The notes: generated from the sequence alone by a model not told the origin. 64,000 bases of DNA from Streptomyces leeuwenhoekii (GCF_001013905.1 NZ_LN831790.1:4850001-4914000), one strand, 5' to 3'. Shown: positions 52,756 to 62,470, counted from the stretch's first letter. Numbers and translations are program-made.

Positions 52756-54138
52756 ATGAGCACCACGGAGCGTCCCAGGATCCTCGTAGTAGGCGGTGGG
52801 TACGTAGGCCTGTACGCAGCTCGGCGCATCCTGAAGAAGATGCGTTACGGAGAGGCGACCGTCACCGTCGTCGACCCCCGGTCGTACATGACCTACCAGC
52901 CCTTCCTCCCCGAAGCCGCCGCCGGCAACATCTCCCCGCGGCACGTCGTCGTCCCCCTGCGGCGCGTGCTTCCCAAGGCGGAGGTCCTCACCGGCCGGGT
53001 CACCACCATCGACCAGGACCGCAAGGTCGCCACGATCGCCCCCCTGGTGGGCGAGGCGTACGAGCTGCCCTTCGACTACCTGGTCATCGCCATGGGCGCG
53101 GTCTCCCGCACCTTCCCGATCCCCGGCCTCGCCGAGCAGGGCATCGGCATGAAGGGCATCGAGGAGGCCATCGGCCTGCGCAACCACGTGCTGGAGCAGC
53201 TCGACAAGGCCGACTCCACCACGGACGAGGAGATCCGCCGCAAGGCGCTCACCTTCGTCTTCATCGGCGGCGGCTTCGCCGGCGCCGAGACCGTCGGCGA
53301 GGTCGAGGACATGGTCCGCGACGCGGCCAAGTACTACAAGAACGTGTCCCGCGAGGACATGCGCTTCATCCTGGTCGACGCGGCCGACAAGATCCTCCCC
53401 GAGGTCGGCCCGAAGCTCGGCACGTACGGCAAGGAGCACCTCGAGGGCCGCGGAGTCGAGGTCTACCTGTCCACCTCCATGGAGTCCTGCGTCGACGGCC
53501 ACGTGGTGCTGAAGAACGGCCTCGAGGTCGACTCCAACACCATCGTGTGGACGGCGGGCGTCAAGCCGAACCCGGTGCTCTCCCGCTTCGGCCTGCCGCT
53601 GGGCCCCCGCGGTCACGTCGACTGCGAGCCCACGCTCCAGGTCAAGGGCATGGACTACGTCTGGGCCGCCGGCGACAACGCCCAGGTGCCCGACCTCGTC
53701 GGCCGCAAGAACGGCAACCCGAACGCCTGGTGCCCGCCCAACGCCCAGCACGCGCTGCGCCAGGCCAAGGTCCTCGGCGACAACGTCCTCTCCGGCATGC
53801 GGGGCTTCCCGCAGAAGGAGTACAGCCACGCCAACAAGGGCGCGGTGGCGGGTCTCGGCCTGCACAAGGGCGTCGCGATGATCGTCATGGGCAAGATGAA
53901 GATCAAGCTCAAGGGCCGTCTCGCCTGGTACATGCACCGTGGCTACCACGGCATGGCGATGCCGACCTGGAACCGCAAGATCCGGGTCTTCGCCGACTGG
54001 ACGCTCGGCATGTTCCTCAAGCGCGAGGTCGTCTCGCTCGGTGCGATCGAGTCCCCGCGCGAGGAGTTCTACGAGGCCGCCAAGCCCGCCCCCGCCCCGG
54101 TCGCCGCCAAGACCGAGGAGAAGGCCAAGGCGTCCTGA
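52756..54138 (+). CDS. ndh: Type II NADH dehydrogenase
   Basis: 460 residues; single-subunit NADH:menaquinone oxidoreductase on the inner membrane face. FAD-binding ILVVGGGYVGLYAARR, YQPFLPEAAAGNISPRHVVVPLR, NADH-binding TFVFIGGGFAGAETVGE, TIVWTAGVKPNPVL, and a C-terminal amphipathic membrane-anchoring region (IKLKGRLAWYMHRGYHG). The ATG 52756 ribosome site is weak. Expression is probably set by Rex at 52430. Confidence 0.94.
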   Translation: MSTTERPRILVVGGGYVGLYAARRILKKMRYGEATVTVVDPRSYMTYQPFLPEAAAGNISPRHVVVPLRRVLPKAEVLTGRVTTIDQDRKVATIAPLVGEAYELPFDYLVIAMGAVSRTFPIPGLAEQGIGMKGIEEAIGLRNHVLEQLDKADSTTDEEIRRKALTFVFIGGGFAGAETVGEVEDMVRDAAKYYKNVSREDMRFILVDAADKILPEVGPKLGTYGKEHLEGRGVEVYLSTSMESCVDGHVVLKNGLEVDSNTIVWTAGVKPNPVLSRFGLPLGPRGHVDCEPTLQVKGMDYVWAAGDNAQVPDLVGRKNGNPNAWCPPNAQHALRQAKVLGDNVLSGMRGFPQKEYSHANKGAVAGLGLHKGVAMIVMGKMKIKLKGRLAWYMHRGYHGMAMPTWNRKIRVFADWTLGMFLKREVVSLGAIESPREEFYEAAKPAPAPVAAKTEEKAKAS

Positions 54139-54152
54139 CCGCACGGTCACCG

Positions 54153-54182
54153 GACGTGCCGTCGGCCCGCTGACGGCACGTC
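54153..54182 (+). terminator. First hairpin after ndh
   Basis: Perfect 11-bp stem (54153-54163 with 54172-54182), 8-nt loop, 14 bp after the ndh stop. Confidence 0.75.
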
Positions 54183-54196
54183 ACCCCTCGCCTCAC

Positions 54197-54238
54197 CGAA
54201 GGGGCCGCCCGCCATCCGTGGTGCGGGCGGCCCCTTCG
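54197..54238 (+). terminator. Second hairpin after ndh
   Basis: Perfect 16-bp stem (54197-54212 with 54223-54238), 10-nt loop; forms a tandem terminator with the preceding hairpin. Confidence 0.85.
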
Positions 54239-54345
54239 GCGTCGGCGCCTCCGGGCGGTCCGCCGTCCCCGCCCCGGCCGCCGCGCCCGGCTTCCCGGCC
54301 GCCGAGTCACGCTTTCTGGCCGCCGCGTCCGCTCCCTCGCGGCCA

Positions 54346-54364
54346 GTAGACGGATGGCGTCTAC
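54346..54364. promoter_or_regulatory. Inverted repeat upstream of the CFA synthase gene
   Basis: GTAGACGGATGGCGTCTAC: perfect 7-bp arms around 5 bp, 109 bp before the start codon and clear of the ndh terminators. Candidate operator. Confidence 0.55.
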
Positions 54365-54473
54365 ACCCGATTTTTGCCCGGCCATGACCCGGATGCGGGA
54401 CTGCGCCGCGCCCGCGCAGGTGTTTACGTGGTGTCGCAACATTCCGGGATCGCCCGTCACGGAGGTGTACGCC

Positions 54474-55778
54474 ATGGCCGACGCCGCGCCGCGGCTGAAG
54501 GGGCTCGTCGAGCAAATGCTGGGAACACCGCTTCCGGTGCGCATCCGCGCCTGGGACGGCTCGCAGGCGGGCCCGCCGGGCGCGCCGGTGCTGGTGGTCC
54601 GCGACCGCCGCGCCCTGCGCCGGCTGCTGTGGAAGCCGGGCGAACTGGGCCTGGCCCGCGCCTGGGTGGCCGGTGAGCTGGAGATCGAGGGGGACCTGTA
54701 CACGGCCCTCGACCTGCTCTCGGGCCTGATCTGGGAGCGCGGGGAGGACGCCCGCGGCCTCACCCAGGCGCTGCGCGACCCGGAGGTCCGGGCCGCCGTA
54801 CGCGGACTGGTGCGGCTCGCCGGTCCCGTGCTGCCGCCCGCGCCGCCCCGCGAGGAGGTCCGCCGGGTCCGCGGCCATCTGCACACCCGGCGCAGCGACC
54901 GACGGGCCATCAGCCACCACTACGACGTCGGCAACGACTTCTACGAACTCGTCCTCGGCCCCTCCATGGTGTACTCCTGCGCCTACTGGCGGGCCCCGGA
55001 GGCCGAGGGCGGCACCCTGGAGGAGGCCCAGCGCGACAAGCTCGAACTGGTCTGCCGCAAGCTGGGCCTGAAGCCCGGTCAGCGCCTGCTCGACGTCGGC
55101 TGCGGCTGGGGCTCCATGGCCATCCACGCGGCCCGCGAGCACGGGGTGAGCGTCGTCGGGGTCACCCTGTCGCAGGAGCAGGCGGCGTACGCCCGCAAGC
55201 GCGTCGCCGACGAGGGGCTCACCGACCGGGTGGAGATCCGCGTCCAGGACTACCGGGACGTGGCCGACGGGCCCTACGACGCGATCTCCTCCATCGGCAT
55301 GGCCGAGCACGTCGGCACCGAGCGGTACCTGGAGTACGCCCAGGACCTGTACGCGCTGCTGAAGCCGGGCGGACGGCTGCTGAACCACCAGATCGCCCGG
55401 CGCCCTGAGAGAGACGAGTCCGCCTACCGCGTGGACGAGTTCATCGACGCCTACGTCTTCCCCGACGGCGAGCTGGCGCCCATCGGCAGCACCGTCACCC
55501 AACTGGAGCGCGCCGGGTTCGAGGTGCGCGACGTGGAGTCGATCCGCGAGCACTACGCCCTCACCCTGCGCCGCTGGGTCGCCAACCTGGAGACCCACTG
55601 GGAGCGCGCCGTGCGGCTCACCAGCCCGGGCCGGGCCCGCGTCTGGCGCCTGTACATGGCCGCCTCCGCGCTGTCCTTCGAGCGCAACCGCATCGGCGTC
55701 AACCAGGTCCTGGCCGTGAAGACCCCGGAGCCGGGCGGCTCCGGGATGCCGCTGCGCTCCCGCACCTGGAACGGCTGA
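54474..55778 (+). CDS. cfa: Cyclopropane-fatty-acyl-phospholipid synthase
   Basis: 434 residues. The N-terminal lipid-binding domain contains WKPGELGLARAWVAGELEIEGDLY; the catalytic SAM domain has AISHHYDVGNDFYELVLGPSMVYSCAYW, motif I LLDVGCGWGSMAIHAA and SIGMAEHVGTERY. It adds a methylene bridge to unsaturated acyl chains in membrane phospholipids, which ties in with the desaturase at 6.5 kb. ATG 54474 has a GGAGGTG ribosome site. Confidence 0.93.
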   Translation: MADAAPRLKGLVEQMLGTPLPVRIRAWDGSQAGPPGAPVLVVRDRRALRRLLWKPGELGLARAWVAGELEIEGDLYTALDLLSGLIWERGEDARGLTQALRDPEVRAAVRGLVRLAGPVLPPAPPREEVRRVRGHLHTRRSDRRAISHHYDVGNDFYELVLGPSMVYSCAYWRAPEAEGGTLEEAQRDKLELVCRKLGLKPGQRLLDVGCGWGSMAIHAAREHGVSVVGVTLSQEQAAYARKRVADEGLTDRVEIRVQDYRDVADGPYDAISSIGMAEHVGTERYLEYAQDLYALLKPGGRLLNHQIARRPERDESAYRVDEFIDAYVFPDGELAPIGSTVTQLERAGFEVRDVESIREHYALTLRRWVANLETHWERAVRLTSPGRARVWRLYMAASALSFERNRIGVNQVLAVKTPEPGGSGMPLRSRTWNG

Positions 55779-55784
55779 ACGGGC

Positions 55785-55816
55785 GGGGCCCCGCTCCCTG
55801 ACGGGAACGGGGCCCC
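55785..55816. terminator. Hairpin between cfa and the convergent ABC operon
   Basis: 14-bp stem with one mismatch (55785-55798 with 55803-55816), 4-nt loop, between convergent genes. Confidence 0.82.
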
Positions 55817-55901
55817 GGCCGCCGTACGGCCTCCTCGCACCGGTACCTCCGCCCGGCCCGGTCACCGCCGCCCGGGCGGTGCGGTCACCGCGGTGGTGCG
55901 G

Positions 55902-58430
55902 TCACTCCGCCTTGATCGCCTGGAGCGTGTTGAGCCGGGCCGCCCGCCGCGCCGGCCACAGGGCCGCCAGGACGCCCACGGCCGCCGCCAGCAGCAGGAA
56001 GACGGCCATCCGCCCCCACGGCAGGACCAGTTCGTACGTCGGCATCGACGCGCCGAGCAGCCGGCCGGCCGCCCAGCCGAAGAAGACGCCCAGGCCGATG
56101 CCGAGCACCCCGCCGAACAGGGAGATCACCAGCGACTCCAGACGGACCATCCGCTTGATGCCCCGGCGGTCCAGGCCGATCGCCCGCAGCATCCCGATCT
56201 CCTGGGAGCGCTCGAAGACCGACATGGCCAGGGTGTTGACGACCCCGAGGACGGCCACGATCACCGCCATGGCCAGCAGGCCGTAGAGCATGTTCAGCAT
56301 CAGCGTGAACATCTGCGCGATCTCGCGGGAGAGGTCCTTCTTGTCCTGGACCTTGATGGCCGGGTTGCTGCCCAGCGCCTTCTCCAGCCGGTCCTTCGCC
56401 GCGTCCGAGGCGCCGCCGGAGGTCTTGACCATCACCTGCATGTCGGCCGGGTCGCTCTGGTGCGGGGTGAGGGTCGCGGTGTCGATCATGATGCCGCGCA
56501 TCATCTCGTTGCCCTCGTAGACGCCCGCGACCGTCAGCTTCTGCTTGCGGCCGTCCTCGTAGGCGACGGTGAAGGCGGAGCCGGCCCGCCAGCCGTGCTG
56601 CTCGGCGGTGGTGTCGTCGACGGCCACCCGGGTGCCGTCCACCTGGAAGGAGCCGTCGGCCACCTTCAGCTCGGTCAGCTCGCCGATGGTGGAGCCGTCG
56701 ACGCCGGTGAGGTACTCGGTCTCGCCGCCGATCCGGGAGGGCGAGCTGCGCAGCGGGCTGGTGGCGGTGACGTCGCCGGCCCGCTTCAGCTTCTTCTCGA
56801 CGTCCGTCGACAGCAGGTTGCCGTTGGCCATGGAGACCACGTAGTCCGCCTCGATCGCCGACGCCGCCATCTTGTCGATGGACTTCTGCAGGCTGCCCGC
56901 CATCACGGTCATGCCGGTGATGAGGGTGAGGCCGATCATCAGCGCGGAGGCGGTGGCGGCCGTACGGCGCGGGTTGCGCACCGAGTTCTGCCGGGCCAGC
57001 TTCCCGGCGACGCCGAACAGGCGCAGCACGGGGGAGGCGGCGGCGATCAGCGGGCGGGACAGCAGCGGGGTCAGGATGAACACGCCGATGATCAGCAGGA
57101 CGGCGCCCAGGCCCATGGGGGCCTGCCCGTCGGTGCCGCCCATCGTCGTGGCCGCCAGCACCACCGCCACGCCCGCGGCCGAGAACAGGGAGCCCAGCGT
57201 GTTGCGCAGCACCAGCGACCTGGCCGACGCCTTGGCGTGCACGCTGCTCATCGCCGCCACCGGCGGGATCTTCGCCGCCCGGCGGGCCGGCAGCCAGGCA
57301 GCCAGCATGGTGACCAGGACGCCCACCGCGAACGCCGAGACGATCGTGCCGGGGGAGACCACCAGCGGCCCGTCGGGCACGGTCGCGTCGAGCGAACCCA
57401 TCAGGGCACGCAGCCCCGCCCCGATGCCGACGCCGGCGGCCAGGCCTGCCACGGCGGCGATCAGACCCACCACGAACGCCTCGATCAGCACCGACCGGGT
57501 GATCTGGCGGCGGGAGGCGCCGACCGCGCGCAGCAGCGCCAGCTCCTTGGTGCGCTGGGCGACCAGCATGGTGAAGGTGTTGGCGATGATGAAGGTGCCG
57601 ACGAACAGCGCGATGCCCGCGAAGACCAGCAGGCTCTGCTGCATGCCGCTCATCGAGGAGGCGATCGTCTCCGCCTGGTCCTCGGCGAGCTGCTCGCCGG
57701 TGGTGGTCTCGACGAGGTCCGCCGGCAGCGCCCGGTCCAACTGGCCCTTGAGCGCGGCCTGGGTGACGCCCTGCTTCGCCTCGACGGTGATCTCGTCGTA
57801 CGTGCCCGGCTTGCCGAACAGCTTCTGCGCGGTCGCCGTGTCGAAGAGGGTGAGGCTGCCGCCGGCCGCGACATTGCCGTCGTCGGTGGTGAAGACGCCG
57901 GTCACGGTGGGGGTCAGGACGGGGCCGTCGACGGACAGGCGCACGGTGTCGCCGACGCGGTAGCCGGTGCGCTCGGCCGTCTCGGAGTCGATGAGGATCT
58001 CCCCGGGGCCCTTCGGGGCGTGGCCGCTGACCAGCGGGTAGCGGGGGTCCTCGGCGCCCCAGTAGTTGCCGCCCCGCGTGCTGAAGCCGTTGCCGACCAG
58101 CTTGCCGTCCCGGTCGGCGACGGCGGTGAAGCCGCCGACGACGCCGACCGCGGACGCGGCGCCGGGCACCTGCGCGCTCCTGTCGAGCACCGCCTGGGTC
58201 AGCGCGGGCGCCTTCCCGACCCTGTCGCCCTCGGCGTCCTGGTACTTCGGCTGTACGGCGACGTCGACGTGGTCGAAGCCCTTGGCGGAGCTGTGCTGGA
58301 GGGCGCCGGAGATGGTGTTGGTGAAGACCAGGGTGCCCGACACGAACGCCACGCCGAGCATCACGGCGAGCACGGTCATCAACAGCCTGGCCTTGTGCGC
58401 GAGTACGTTGCGCAAGGCGGTACGGAACAT
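55902..58430 (-). CDS. FtsX/MacB-type ABC permease, second copy
   Basis: 842 residues, same tandem FtsX architecture as the permease at 27.9 kb: N-terminal anchor (LLMTVLAVMLGVAFVSGTLVFTNT), two extracytoplasmic domains, FtsX cores containing RTKELALLRAVGASRRQITRSVL and RSQEIGMLRAIGLDRRGIKRMV. Downstream partner of the ATPase gene (56 bp gap). Substrate unknown. Confidence 0.92.
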   Translation of the reverse strand: MFRTALRNVLAHKARLLMTVLAVMLGVAFVSGTLVFTNTISGALQHSSAKGFDHVDVAVQPKYQDAEGDRVGKAPALTQAVLDRSAQVPGAASAVGVVGGFTAVADRDGKLVGNGFSTRGGNYWGAEDPRYPLVSGHAPKGPGEILIDSETAERTGYRVGDTVRLSVDGPVLTPTVTGVFTTDDGNVAAGGSLTLFDTATAQKLFGKPGTYDEITVEAKQGVTQAALKGQLDRALPADLVETTTGEQLAEDQAETIASSMSGMQQSLLVFAGIALFVGTFIIANTFTMLVAQRTKELALLRAVGASRRQITRSVLIEAFVVGLIAAVAGLAAGVGIGAGLRALMGSLDATVPDGPLVVSPGTIVSAFAVGVLVTMLAAWLPARRAAKIPPVAAMSSVHAKASARSLVLRNTLGSLFSAAGVAVVLAATTMGGTDGQAPMGLGAVLLIIGVFILTPLLSRPLIAAASPVLRLFGVAGKLARQNSVRNPRRTAATASALMIGLTLITGMTVMAGSLQKSIDKMAASAIEADYVVSMANGNLLSTDVEKKLKRAGDVTATSPLRSSPSRIGGETEYLTGVDGSTIGELTELKVADGSFQVDGTRVAVDDTTAEQHGWRAGSAFTVAYEDGRKQKLTVAGVYEGNEMMRGIMIDTATLTPHQSDPADMQVMVKTSGGASDAAKDRLEKALGSNPAIKVQDKKDLSREIAQMFTLMLNMLYGLLAMAVIVAVLGVVNTLAMSVFERSQEIGMLRAIGLDRRGIKRMVRLESLVISLFGGVLGIGLGVFFGWAAGRLLGASMPTYELVLPWGRMAVFLLLAAAVGVLAALWPARRAARLNTLQAIKAE

Positions 58431-58486
58431 GGGGGTCGTCTCAGTCCAAGGGGTACGGGGGTGGGCGGTGGGGCGGAGGCGGCGCG

Positions 58487-59257
58487 TCAGCTCGTGCGGC
58501 CCTTGGCGTCGAACCGCTTCATGCGGTCCAGCACCGCCTCGGCCGTCGGGCCGTACAGCTCGTCGACGATGCGGCCGTCCGCCAGGAAGACCACCCGGTC
58601 CGCGTAGGCCGCGGCCACCGGGTCGTGGGTGACCATCACGACGGTCTGGCCCAGCTCGCGCACGGAGTTGCGCAGGAAGCCCAGCACCTCGGCGCCGGAG
58701 CGCGAGTCGAGGTTCCCGGTCGGCTCGTCACCGAAGATGATCTCGGGCTTGGAGGCCAGCGCCCGGGCCACGGCGACACGCTGCTGCTGGCCGCCGGAGA
58801 GCTGGGAGGGCCGGTGGCTCAGCCGCCCCGACAGACCGACCATCTCGATCACGGTGTCGAGCCACTGCCGGTCCGGCTTGCGGCCCGCGATGTCCATCGG
58901 AAGGGTGATGTTCTCCAGGGCCGTCAGCGTCGGCAGCAGGTTGAACGCCTGGAAGATGAAGCCGATCTTGTCCCGGCGCAACGTGGTGAGCTGCTTGTCC
59001 TTCAGGGAGCCCAGCTCGGTGTCGCCGAGGCGCACCGACCCCGAGGAGAAGGTGTCGAGGCCGGCCACGCAGTGCATCAGCGTGGACTTGCCGGAGCCCG
59101 ACGGGCCCATGATCGCGGTGAACTCGGCCTGGCGGAACTCCACGGAGACCCGGTCGAGGGCGACCACCTGGGTCTCGCCCGCGCCGTAGATCTTCGACAG
59201 CTCCGTGGCGCGTGCGGCCACGGTGGTGGACCGGCCGGTGATCGATGCGGTGGTCAT
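58487..59257 (-). CDS. ABC transporter ATPase, MacB/LolD type, second copy
   Basis: 256 residues: Walker A GPSGSGKS, signature LSGGQQQRVAVARAL, Walker B IIFGDEP, H-loop VTHDP. Very similar to the ATPase at 27.1 kb through the whole core and C-terminus (VLDRMKxFDAxGRTS in both), so the two operons are paralogues. ATG 59257 follows AGGAGCG. Confidence 0.93.
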   Translation of the reverse strand: MTTASITGRSTTVAARATELSKIYGAGETQVVALDRVSVEFRQAEFTAIMGPSGSGKSTLMHCVAGLDTFSSGSVRLGDTELGSLKDKQLTTLRRDKIGFIFQAFNLLPTLTALENITLPMDIAGRKPDRQWLDTVIEMVGLSGRLSHRPSQLSGGQQQRVAVARALASKPEIIFGDEPTGNLDSRSGAEVLGFLRNSVRELGQTVVMVTHDPVAAAYADRVVFLADGRIVDELYGPTAEAVLDRMKRFDAKGRTS

Positions 59258-59652
59258 GGGAAGGCGCTCCTGTCGGGACGACGGTGTTCTCGGGGGATGT
59301 GACCCATCGTCCCGGCCGCGGGGGCCGGTGGAGTCAGCCGCTGTTCCGGTTCCGGGGGAAGACTTCGGTCGGACCGGGCGGGGTCATGTCATACCTGGGG
59401 ATGACGGGCGACCCCGAGACGCCGGAGAGCGTGCGGAACAGATGGATCCGCCTTGTCGAGACGGTGAAATTCCGTCATTCCGCATACATGGCCGGGCGCG
59501 ACACGCAAGGCTGTTGGCAAGTGCGGATGGCCTGTTCGGCTGGCTGATGCTTCCTCAGACATCAATAAAATAAGACAACATCGGTCCGCCCGCCCGCTGT
59601 TCGGGGGATGCATCCCGATAGGCTCGGGGTCTCGACGCGGAGCCCATGGCCT
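59258..59652. other. Upstream region of bldA
   Basis: 395 bp, no credible gene. It should hold the divergent ABC-operon promoter and the bldA promoter; TAGGCT at 59619-59624 is a plausible -10 about 28 bp before the mature tRNA. AT content rises locally (AATAAAATAAG near 59560). Confidence 0.5.
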
Positions 59653-59736
59653 GCCCGGATGGTGGAATGCAGACACGGCGAGCTTAAACCTCGCTGCCCC
59701 TTCGCGGGCGTGCCGGTTCGAGTCCGGCTCCGGGCA
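59653..59736 (+). tRNA. bldA: tRNA-Leu (UAA), the developmental regulator bldA
   Basis: Acceptor stem GCCCGGA/TCCGGGC, anticodon arm GCGAG-CTTAAAC-CTCGC giving anticodon TAA, a long class II variable arm (CCCCTTCGCGGG region), T arm GCCGG-TTCGAGT-CCGGC, discriminator A; CCA not encoded. This is the tRNA for UUA codons. In Streptomyces that single gene, bldA, is dispensable for growth but needed for aerial development and many antibiotic pathways. Confidence 0.95.
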
Positions 59737-60165
59737 CCTCCGCTCGCACGACGCCGGACCGGCGGAAGGCCGGGGGCCGGCGCCCACGCCCCTTCGGGGC
59801 GGGAGGGCCGCGGGATCACGGAGCGCCTGACGCGGGTGGCCGGGGGGCCACGATCGGGTGATCTTCCGTCGTCGTCGCCGGGTGAACCGGCGCGGGAGTC
59901 CCGCCGTTCACTTCTGTTCGTGCCGTTCGTGCCGTTCGTTCCTGTGGTCCTCCCTGCCGTCCGCGGGCCGCCCGCGCCCCGCGCCCGGGACTTCCTCTTC
60001 TGCCCATTGACAGCGGGCCCACACGGCCGGAAACTCACGTCAGCAGACAGTGAAGGAATTTTCACCACGCGAACGGATGGGCGGGCGGGCCGCCGATCGG
60101 CGCGCCGCGACGCCGTCCCCGACACCCGCCCCACCGGCAACGACGCCAACCGAAGGGAACGACCG
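59737..60165. other. Region between bldA and pobA
   Basis: 429 bp with no supported gene. It contains a short TGCCGTTCG tandem repeat (about 59932-59949), a -35-like TTGACA at 60007-60012, and an inverted repeat GTGAA-N6-TTCAC at 60050-60065 that could be an operator for pobA. Confidence 0.45.
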
Positions 60166-61341
60166 ATGCGCACCACCGTCGGCATCATCGGAGCCGGCCC
60201 CGCCGGCCTCCTCCTGGCCCGGCTCCTCCACAACGCCGGCATCGACTCGGTCGTCCTGGAGAGCCGCGACCGCGCCTACGTCGAGCGCCGCCAGCGGGCC
60301 GGCATCCTGGAGCAGGGCACCGTGGACGTGCTGCGCGCGGCCGGCGCCGGGGAGCGGATGGACCGCGAGGGGCTGCGCCACGACGGCATCGAGCTGCGGT
60401 TCGACCGCACCCGCCACCGTGTCGACTTCCCGGCCCTGACCGGCGGCAAATCGGTGATGGTCTACGCCCAGACCGAGGTCTGCAAGGACCTCATCGCCCT
60501 CCAGCTCGAGGAGGGCGGCCCGCTGCTGTTCGAGGCGGAGGCGCTGGCCGTCGAGGGCGCCGACACCGACACCCCGCGGATCCGCTTCCGGCACCAGGGC
60601 GCCGAGGACGTCCTGGAGTGCGACTACGTCGTCGGCTGCGACGGCTTCTGGGGAGTGGCCCGCCAGGCGATCCCGGCCGAACTGAGCCGCACCTTCGAAC
60701 GGACGTACCCCTTCGGCTGGCTCGGCATCCTCGCCGACGTCGCCCCCTCGCACGACGAGCTGGTCTACGCCCGCCACGACCGCGGCTTCGCCCTGCTCTC
60801 CATGCGCTCCCCGTCCGTCTCCCGCCTCTACCTCCAGGTGCCCGACGGCACGGACGCCGGGGCGTGGAGCGACGAGGAGATCTGGGACGAGCTGGAGCGC
60901 CGCTTCGAGACCGCCGACGACTGGCGGCTGGAGCGCGGGCCGATCACCCAGAAGTCCGTCACGCCCATGCGCTCCTTCGTCCACGAGCCCATGCGCCACG
61001 GCCGCCTCTTCCTCGCCGGCGACGCCGCGCACATCGTGCCGCCCACCGGTGCCAAGGGCCTGAACCTCGCCGTCGGCGACGTCGTGACCTTCGCCCGGGC
61101 CCTGGTCCACCGGCGCGAGACCGGCTCCGCCGAGCTCCTCGACGCCTACTCGGCCACCTGCCTGCGCCGGGTCTGGCAGGCGGAGCGGTTCTCCTACGAC
61201 ATGACGACCCTGCTGCACCGCGCCCCCGACGCCACCCCCTTCGACGACCGGCTCCAGCTGGCCCGGCTCCGGCGCATCGCCTCCTCCCGGGCCGCCGAGA
61301 CCGACCTCGCCGAGGCGTACACCGGCTTTCCGATCGGGTGA
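60166..61341 (+). CDS. pobA: 4-hydroxybenzoate 3-monooxygenase
   Basis: 391 residues; FAD/NADPH-dependent aromatic hydroxylase giving protocatechuate. FAD motifs VGIIGAGPAGLLLARLL and GRLFLAGDAAHIVPPTGAKGLNLA, the family stretch ESRDRAYVERRQRAGILEQGTVDVL, and VVGCDGFWGVAR (DG motif) are all visible. ATG 60166 follows CGAAGGGAA. No other aromatic catabolism gene is in the window. Upstream inverted repeat at 60050 may bind an IclR/PobR-like regulator. Confidence 0.93.
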   Translation: MRTTVGIIGAGPAGLLLARLLHNAGIDSVVLESRDRAYVERRQRAGILEQGTVDVLRAAGAGERMDREGLRHDGIELRFDRTRHRVDFPALTGGKSVMVYAQTEVCKDLIALQLEEGGPLLFEAEALAVEGADTDTPRIRFRHQGAEDVLECDYVVGCDGFWGVARQAIPAELSRTFERTYPFGWLGILADVAPSHDELVYARHDRGFALLSMRSPSVSRLYLQVPDGTDAGAWSDEEIWDELERRFETADDWRLERGPITQKSVTPMRSFVHEPMRHGRLFLAGDAAHIVPPTGAKGLNLAVGDVVTFARALVHRRETGSAELLDAYSATCLRRVWQAERFSYDMTTLLHRAPDATPFDDRLQLARLRRIASSRAAETDLAEAYTGFPIG

Positions 61342-61508
61342 GCCCGCCACCCGGGGGCATGACCCCCTGCCGTGAGGGGAATCACGGACCCGCGTAGCGT
61401 GTTGCCCAGCACCACGAGGGAAAGATCCTCCCCAAGCACTAGGGTCAATCCTTTGCCTACCTATTACTCTTGAGCCAAGGCCATGCTGTGTGGCCATGGA
61501 GGAGTGAA

Positions 61509-62432
61509 ATGAGGAGCAGAAACCCGGTCTTCTCGCGACGGGGGTTCAGCCGCGACAACGGCTACGCGGGCTTCAACGCCGCGCCGCAGGCCGGGGGACC
61601 CGCCGTCGCCACCCAGGGGAACCCGTACGCGCAGGGCGATCCGTACGCCCAGCAGGCCGGCACCCCCTACGCGCAGAACCCGTACGCCCAGAACCCGTAC
61701 GCCCAGCAGGACGTGGAGTACGGCGCTCCCCAGGCGCCGGCCGCCCCCGGCCGGATGACGATGGACGACGTCGTGGTGCGGACGGCGAGCACGCTCGGCG
61801 TCCTGATCGTCACGGCCGCGCTCTCCTGGGCGCTGCTGCCCGTCGACGACGCCCACATCAACCGGTCCTACGGCATCGCCATCGGTGCCGCGCTGATCGG
61901 CATGGTCCTGGCGTTCGTCCAGTCCTTCAAGCGCACGGCCTCGCCGGCGCTGATCCTGACGTACGCGGCGTTCGAGGGCGTCTTCCTCGGCGTCGTCTCC
62001 AGCGTCGTCGACAACCGCATCGCCAGCGGTGCGGCCATGCAGGCGGTCCTCGGCACGATGGCGGTCTTCGCCGCCGTGCTGGTCGCCTACAAGGCGGGCT
62101 GGATCCGCGTCAACCGCCGCTTCGTCGGCTTCGTGATGGCCGCGGCGCTCGGCTTCGTCCTGCTGATGGCGGTGAACCTGCTGTTCGCCGTGTTCGGCGG
62201 CGGTGACGGCCTCGGCTTCCGCAGCGGTGCCCTCGGTGTCGTCTTCGGCGTCATCGGCGTGCTGCTCGGCGCCTGCTTCCTCGCCCTGGACTTCAAGCAG
62301 GTCGAGGACGGCGTCGCCTACGGCGCCCCCCGTGAGGAGGCGTGGCTGGCCGCCTTCGGCCTGACGCTGACGCTGGTGTGGATCTACCTGGAGTTCCTGC
62401 GCCTCATCTCGATCCTCAACAGCAACGACTAG
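61509..62432 (+). CDS. Bax inhibitor-1/YccA-family membrane protein
   Basis: 307 residues. The first 85 are Tyr/Gln/Pro-rich with repeated NPYAQ/DPYAQ units. Seven helices follow (TASTLGVLIVTAALSWALL, YGIAIGAALIGMVLAFV, ALILTYAAFEGVFLGVVSSV, AVLGTMAVFAAVLVAY, FVGFVMAAALGFVLLMAVNLLFAVF, VVFGVIGVLLGACFLALDF, AFGLTLTLVWIYLEFLRLISIL) with the conserved acidic residues near the end (LDFKQVEDGV), the BI-1 calcium-leak region. Role in bacteria is unclear. ATG 61509 has GGAGGAG upstream. Confidence 0.9.
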   Translation: MRSRNPVFSRRGFSRDNGYAGFNAAPQAGGPAVATQGNPYAQGDPYAQQAGTPYAQNPYAQNPYAQQDVEYGAPQAPAAPGRMTMDDVVVRTASTLGVLIVTAALSWALLPVDDAHINRSYGIAIGAALIGMVLAFVQSFKRTASPALILTYAAFEGVFLGVVSSVVDNRIASGAAMQAVLGTMAVFAAVLVAYKAGWIRVNRRFVGFVMAAALGFVLLMAVNLLFAVFGGGDGLGFRSGALGVVFGVIGVLLGACFLALDFKQVEDGVAYGAPREEAWLAAFGLTLTLVWIYLEFLRLISILNSND

Positions 62433-62470
62433 CACCCCTCGCGAGAGCACCTCGCCCACGCAGGCGTGCG

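Noticed and set aside
59205..59573. Small ORF upstream of bldA
   Set aside because: No ribosome site and unconvincing residue composition; it overlaps the divergent ABC promoter region.
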